Below, one piece after another: positions 61,592-64,000 of a stretch of DNA of 64,000 nt (position 1 is its first letter; each line of letters opens with the position of its first letter). The translations under genes were made by a program, and so were the position numbers. A model generated the notes under the pieces. It saw only the letters and a program-made list of their open reading frames with translations. It was not told the origin of the DNA and did not search any database. The DNA is from PALSA-505 sp963762615 (lineage in GTDB: Bacteria; Actinomycetota; Actinomycetes; Streptosporangiales; Streptosporangiaceae), in contig CAVXLG010000017.1 in NCBI GenBank assembly GCA_963762615.1, positions 310,001 to 374,000 of the forward strand. The letters run 5' to 3'.

Positions 61592-63070
61592 GACGTGACG
61601 TCCTCGAGCACGTACTTGCCGCGCTCCGCGTCGGCGACCGGGATCGGGTACCTGCCGTCGAAACAGGCGTGGCACAGCCGCCCGGCCGGCACGGTGGTCG
61701 CCGCGATCAGGCCGTCCAGCGAGACGTAGCCGAGCGAGTCGGCGCCGATGGACGCGGTGATCTGGGCGACTGACTCGTGCCCTGCGATGAGCTCGTCGCG
61801 GCTGGCGAAGTCAATGCCGTAGAAGCACGGCCAGGCCACCGGCGGGCTGGAAATCCGCACGTGCACCTGCGCGGCGCCGGCCTCGCGCAGCATGGCCACG
61901 ATGGCCCGCTGCGTGTTCCCTCGGACGATGGAGTCATCCACCACGACTATCCGCTTGCCCGCGATCGCGTCCCGCAGCGGGTTCAGCTTGAGCTTGATGC
62001 CGCGCTCGCGGATGGTCTGGCTGGGCTGGATGAAGGTCCGGCCCACGTAAGAGTTCTTCACCAGCCCCTGGCCGTAGGGGATGCCGCTGGCCTCGGCGTA
62101 TCCGATCGCGGCCGGGGTACCCGACTCGGGCACCGGGATCACCAGGTCGGCATCGGCGGGATGCTCGCGCCGCCAGCCTGCGGCCCACCTCGACCCGGGC
62201 AGCCTGCACGCCCCGGCCCGCGATCGTCGTGTCGGGCCGGGCCAGGTACACGTACTCGAACAGGCAGCCCTTCGGGTGCGCGGGCGCGAACGTACGGGAC
62301 CTGACCCCCCGCTCGTCGATGCTGATGAGCTCGCCGGGCGCCACTTCGCGGACGAACGCCGCCCCGACGATGTCCAGCGCGGCGGTCTCGCTCGCCACCA
62401 CCCAGCCCCGGGCCAGCCGGCCGAGCACCAGCGGCCGGAATCCCTGCGGGTCACGCGCGGCGTACAGGGTCTTCTCGTCCAGGAAGACGAGCGAGAACGC
62501 CCCCCGGACCAGGGGCAGCGCGGCGAAGGCCGCTTCCTCCACCCCGCCGTCAGCTGTCCCGCCCGGAGGGCTCGCGAACAGCGCGGCGAGCACATCGGTG
62601 TCCGAGGTACCGGTCAGCTCCGGCGGGCGAGCGCTCCCGTCGCCTGGCGCGGCCGCCTCGAGGGTCGCGGCGAGCTCCAGCGTGTTGATCAGGTTGCCGT
62701 TGTGGCCGAGGGCCAGCCCGCCCGTCGCGGTGGCTCGGAACGTCGGCTGGGCGTTGCGCCACACCGAGGACCCGGTGGTGGAGTACCGGCAATGACCGAC
62801 CGCGATGTGCCCGCGCAGCGTGCTGAGCACCGGCTCGTCGAATACCTGGGGCACCAGGCCCATGTCCTTGTAGACGACGATCCTGCTGCCGTCGCTGACC
62901 GCGATGCCGGCCGACTCCTGGCCCCGGTGCTGCAGCGCGTACAGGCCGTAATAGGCGAGCTTGCCGACGTCCTCCCCCGGGCACCAGGCACCGAACACTC
63001 CGCAGGCATCGCGCGGGGGGCGGTCGGCTGGGTCGAGGTCATCTGTCAGCTGACCGTCGGGCCTGACCAC
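61588..63070 (-). pseudogene. purF: Amidophosphoribosyltransferase, one frame break
   Basis: About 494 residues from GTG 63070. First committed step of purine synthesis: PRPP plus glutamine to phosphoribosylamine. A short propeptide precedes the N-terminal nucleophile Cys in RDACGVFGAW. The glutaminase part has YYGLYALQHRGQESAGIAVS, HCRYSTTGSSVWRNAQP and ALGHNGNLINT. The PRTase part has LVIPVPESGTPAAIGYAEAS and the PRPP motif IVVVDDSIVRGNT. One extra base near 62174 splits the two parts. PurF is normally essential without purines in the medium and everything else is conserved, so sequence error is the best explanation. Confidence 0.88.
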
Positions 63071-63142
63071 GCTGGTCAGTGTAGTGGGGCCGGCCGTGTG
63101 CCGGGCACCGTCCGGCCCCGGCTGGCCGGGAGAGGGCCCGGG

Positions 63143-63550
63143 TCAACCCGGCGCCGAGGCCGGCAGCAGCGGCAGGAACGCGGACAGATCCGACCGGATC
63201 CCGCTGGCCATGATGCGCCCGCTGCCGGCTGCCTCCGCCCAGGTCAGCCTGCCCGTGGCCAGGCTGATCCAGGTGACAGGATCGGTCTCCACCACGTTCG
63301 GCGGACTGCCCCGGGTGTGCCGTGGCCCCGACACACACTGGACCGCGGCGTAGGGGGGGATCCGGACCTCGACGGCCCGGCCCGGAGCCCGTTCGGCCAG
63401 CAGGTCCAGCAGGTAGCGGACCGCTGCGCGCAGCTCGGGGCGCGGCGGCGGGCCGCCCGCGTCTAGCGCGGCCAGCACGGCGGCGACGGCGTCCCCGCCG
63501 CTGCCGGGATCCCCACCGGGCCGGCCACGAGCGCCCGCAGACGGGGCCAT
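63143..63550 (-). CDS. Sterol-carrier-like protein next to purF
   Basis: 135 residues. The conserved part LRAAVRYLLDLLAERAPGRA, VEVRIPPYAAVQCVSGPRHT, PPNVVETDPVTWISLATGRL, SAFLPLL belongs to the 'sterol carrier family protein' found between purL and purF in many actinobacteria. An N-terminal extension of other relatives is short here. Exact ligand unknown. 73 bp upstream of purF on the same strand. Confidence 0.8.
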   Translation of the reverse strand: MAPSAGARGRPGGDPGSGGDAVAAVLAALDAGGPPPRPELRAAVRYLLDLLAERAPGRAVEVRIPPYAAVQCVSGPRHTRGSPPNVVETDPVTWISLATGRLTWAEAAGSGRIMASGIRSDLSAFLPLLPASAPG

Positions 63551-63560
63551 CTCCCCCTCC

Positions 63561-63663
63561 CTCCTCGCTTACACCTCAGCCACAGGTGGTGGATGGCACA
63601 TTGCCTACCCCCCAGTGTCGGCAATGTGCCATCCACCACCGCGGGCCGCGCCGGCAACAGCCG
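63561..63663 (-). repeat. Hairpin-bearing direct repeat, copy 1
   Basis: Contains a perfect 21-bp stem (63585-63605 with 63620-63640) and a 14-nt loop. The block recurs at 63776-63878 with few changes. It lies upstream of the sterol-carrier-like gene. The stem has no U-tract, so it may be an attenuator, processing or protein-binding site and not a simple terminator. Confidence 0.7.
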
Positions 63664-63775
63664 GACCGCGTAAGGCTGCGCTGCCAACAGCGGGACCACG
63701 CAGGCAGCGCCGCCAACAGCCGGGCCGCGCAGGCAGCGCCGCCGGACCAGGCCACGCAGGCTGGGCCGCCAAGAG

Positions 63776-63878
63776 CTCCTCGCTTACACCTCAGCCGCAA
63801 GAGGTGGATGGCACATTGCCTACCCCCCAGTGTCGGCAATGTGCCATCCACCACCGCGGGCCGCGCCGGCAACAGCCG
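63776..63878 (-). repeat. Hairpin-bearing direct repeat, copy 2
   Basis: Second copy of the block at 63561, 215 bp away, with an 18-bp perfect stem (63803-63820 with 63835-63852) and the same 14-nt loop. The sequence between the copies is made of short CCGCGCAGGCAGCGCCG-like repeats. No gene seen in 63551-63963. Confidence 0.7.
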
Positions 63879-63963
63879 GGCCGCGCAGGCTGGGCCGCCG
63901 GGGGCCGGGTCGCCGGACCAGGCCCGCCGGGGTGCGGCGGAGCCGGGGGATGCCATGGCCCGA

Positions 63964-64000
63964 TCAGCCGAACAGCGCGGGCAGCGTGCCGCGGTGCACC
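63964..64000 (-). CDS. purL: Last codons of PurL (partial)
   Basis: The minus strand reads VHRGTLPALFG and TGA at 63966-63964. The ending GTLPALFG is characteristic of FGAM synthase subunit PurL in actinobacteria, and purL is the expected neighbour of the sterol-carrier/purF/purM block. Only eleven codons are present. Confidence 0.6.
   Translation of the reverse strand, partial: VHRGTLPALFG

Overview
This window is high-GC actinobacterial chromosome. The right end has the gene order purL (last codons) / sterol-carrier-like protein / purF / purM / DUF3073 / vdh / bldC, an arrangement known from Streptomyces and relatives, and its BldC is close to the Streptomyces protein. ECF sigma factors, XRE-TPR and LAL-type LuxR regulators, DUF1707 and PspC proteins and AICE-type genes fit the same phylum. 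I cannot name genus or species; a filamentous actinomycete (Streptomycetales/Streptosporangiales-like) is likely.

Layout. (1) 1-5244: backbone disturbed by a broken IS701-family transposase and a nearly complete group II intron (about 1606-3639), then an ECF sigma/anti-sigma-like pair. (2) 5245-27276: a 22-kb pile-up of integrative elements at a tRNA-Phe(GAA) gene. The intact tRNA lies at 27200-27276 and three further 45-bp copies of its 3' half lie at 5245, 8768 and 11249. They delimit a 3.5-kb mini-element with its own integrase, a 2.5-kb integrase-less segment (methyltransferase plus CMD-fold protein), and a 16-kb AICE-like element. The last carries an XRE-TPR regulator, an SCO3933-like protein, membrane proteins, DUF932, a short FtsK/TraB-like ATPase, RepSA, Xis and Int, plus secreted and repeat-protein cargo. 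Short tandem 'arm' repeats near the att sites show which end belongs to which integrase. (3) 27277-31387: backbone tRNA-Asp and tRNA-Glu, an MFS transporter with a hexapeptide-repeat N-terminus, PspC and a glutaryl-CoA dehydrogenase. (4) 31388-52564: a 21-kb island in tRNA-Lys(TTT), bounded by a 40-bp direct repeat and matching arm repeats. Its integrase has an inserted GntR-type winged helix. Cargo includes an antitoxin-domain gene coupled to an unknown partner behind a clear promoter with a palindromic spacer, a low-GC membrane/coiled-coil protein, a 789-aa 2OG-Fe(II) oxygenase, a two-gene module of unknown function, a large LuxR (LAL) regulator, an ECF sigma/YVTN-propeller/HAF-repeat locus, and IS and intron remnants. 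(5) 52565-64000: backbone with an HD (ppGpp-hydrolase-like) protein, DUF1275, a GNAT protein, MscL, a Pol I-like polymerase, bldC, vdh, DUF3073, purM and purF.

Single-base frame breaks occur in many otherwise well-conserved genes, including purF. They are dense in the AICE transfer/replication genes (19.8-25.5 kb), while xis and int there are intact. Part of this is probably sequence error, so frameshifted genes are described as such and not assumed dead.
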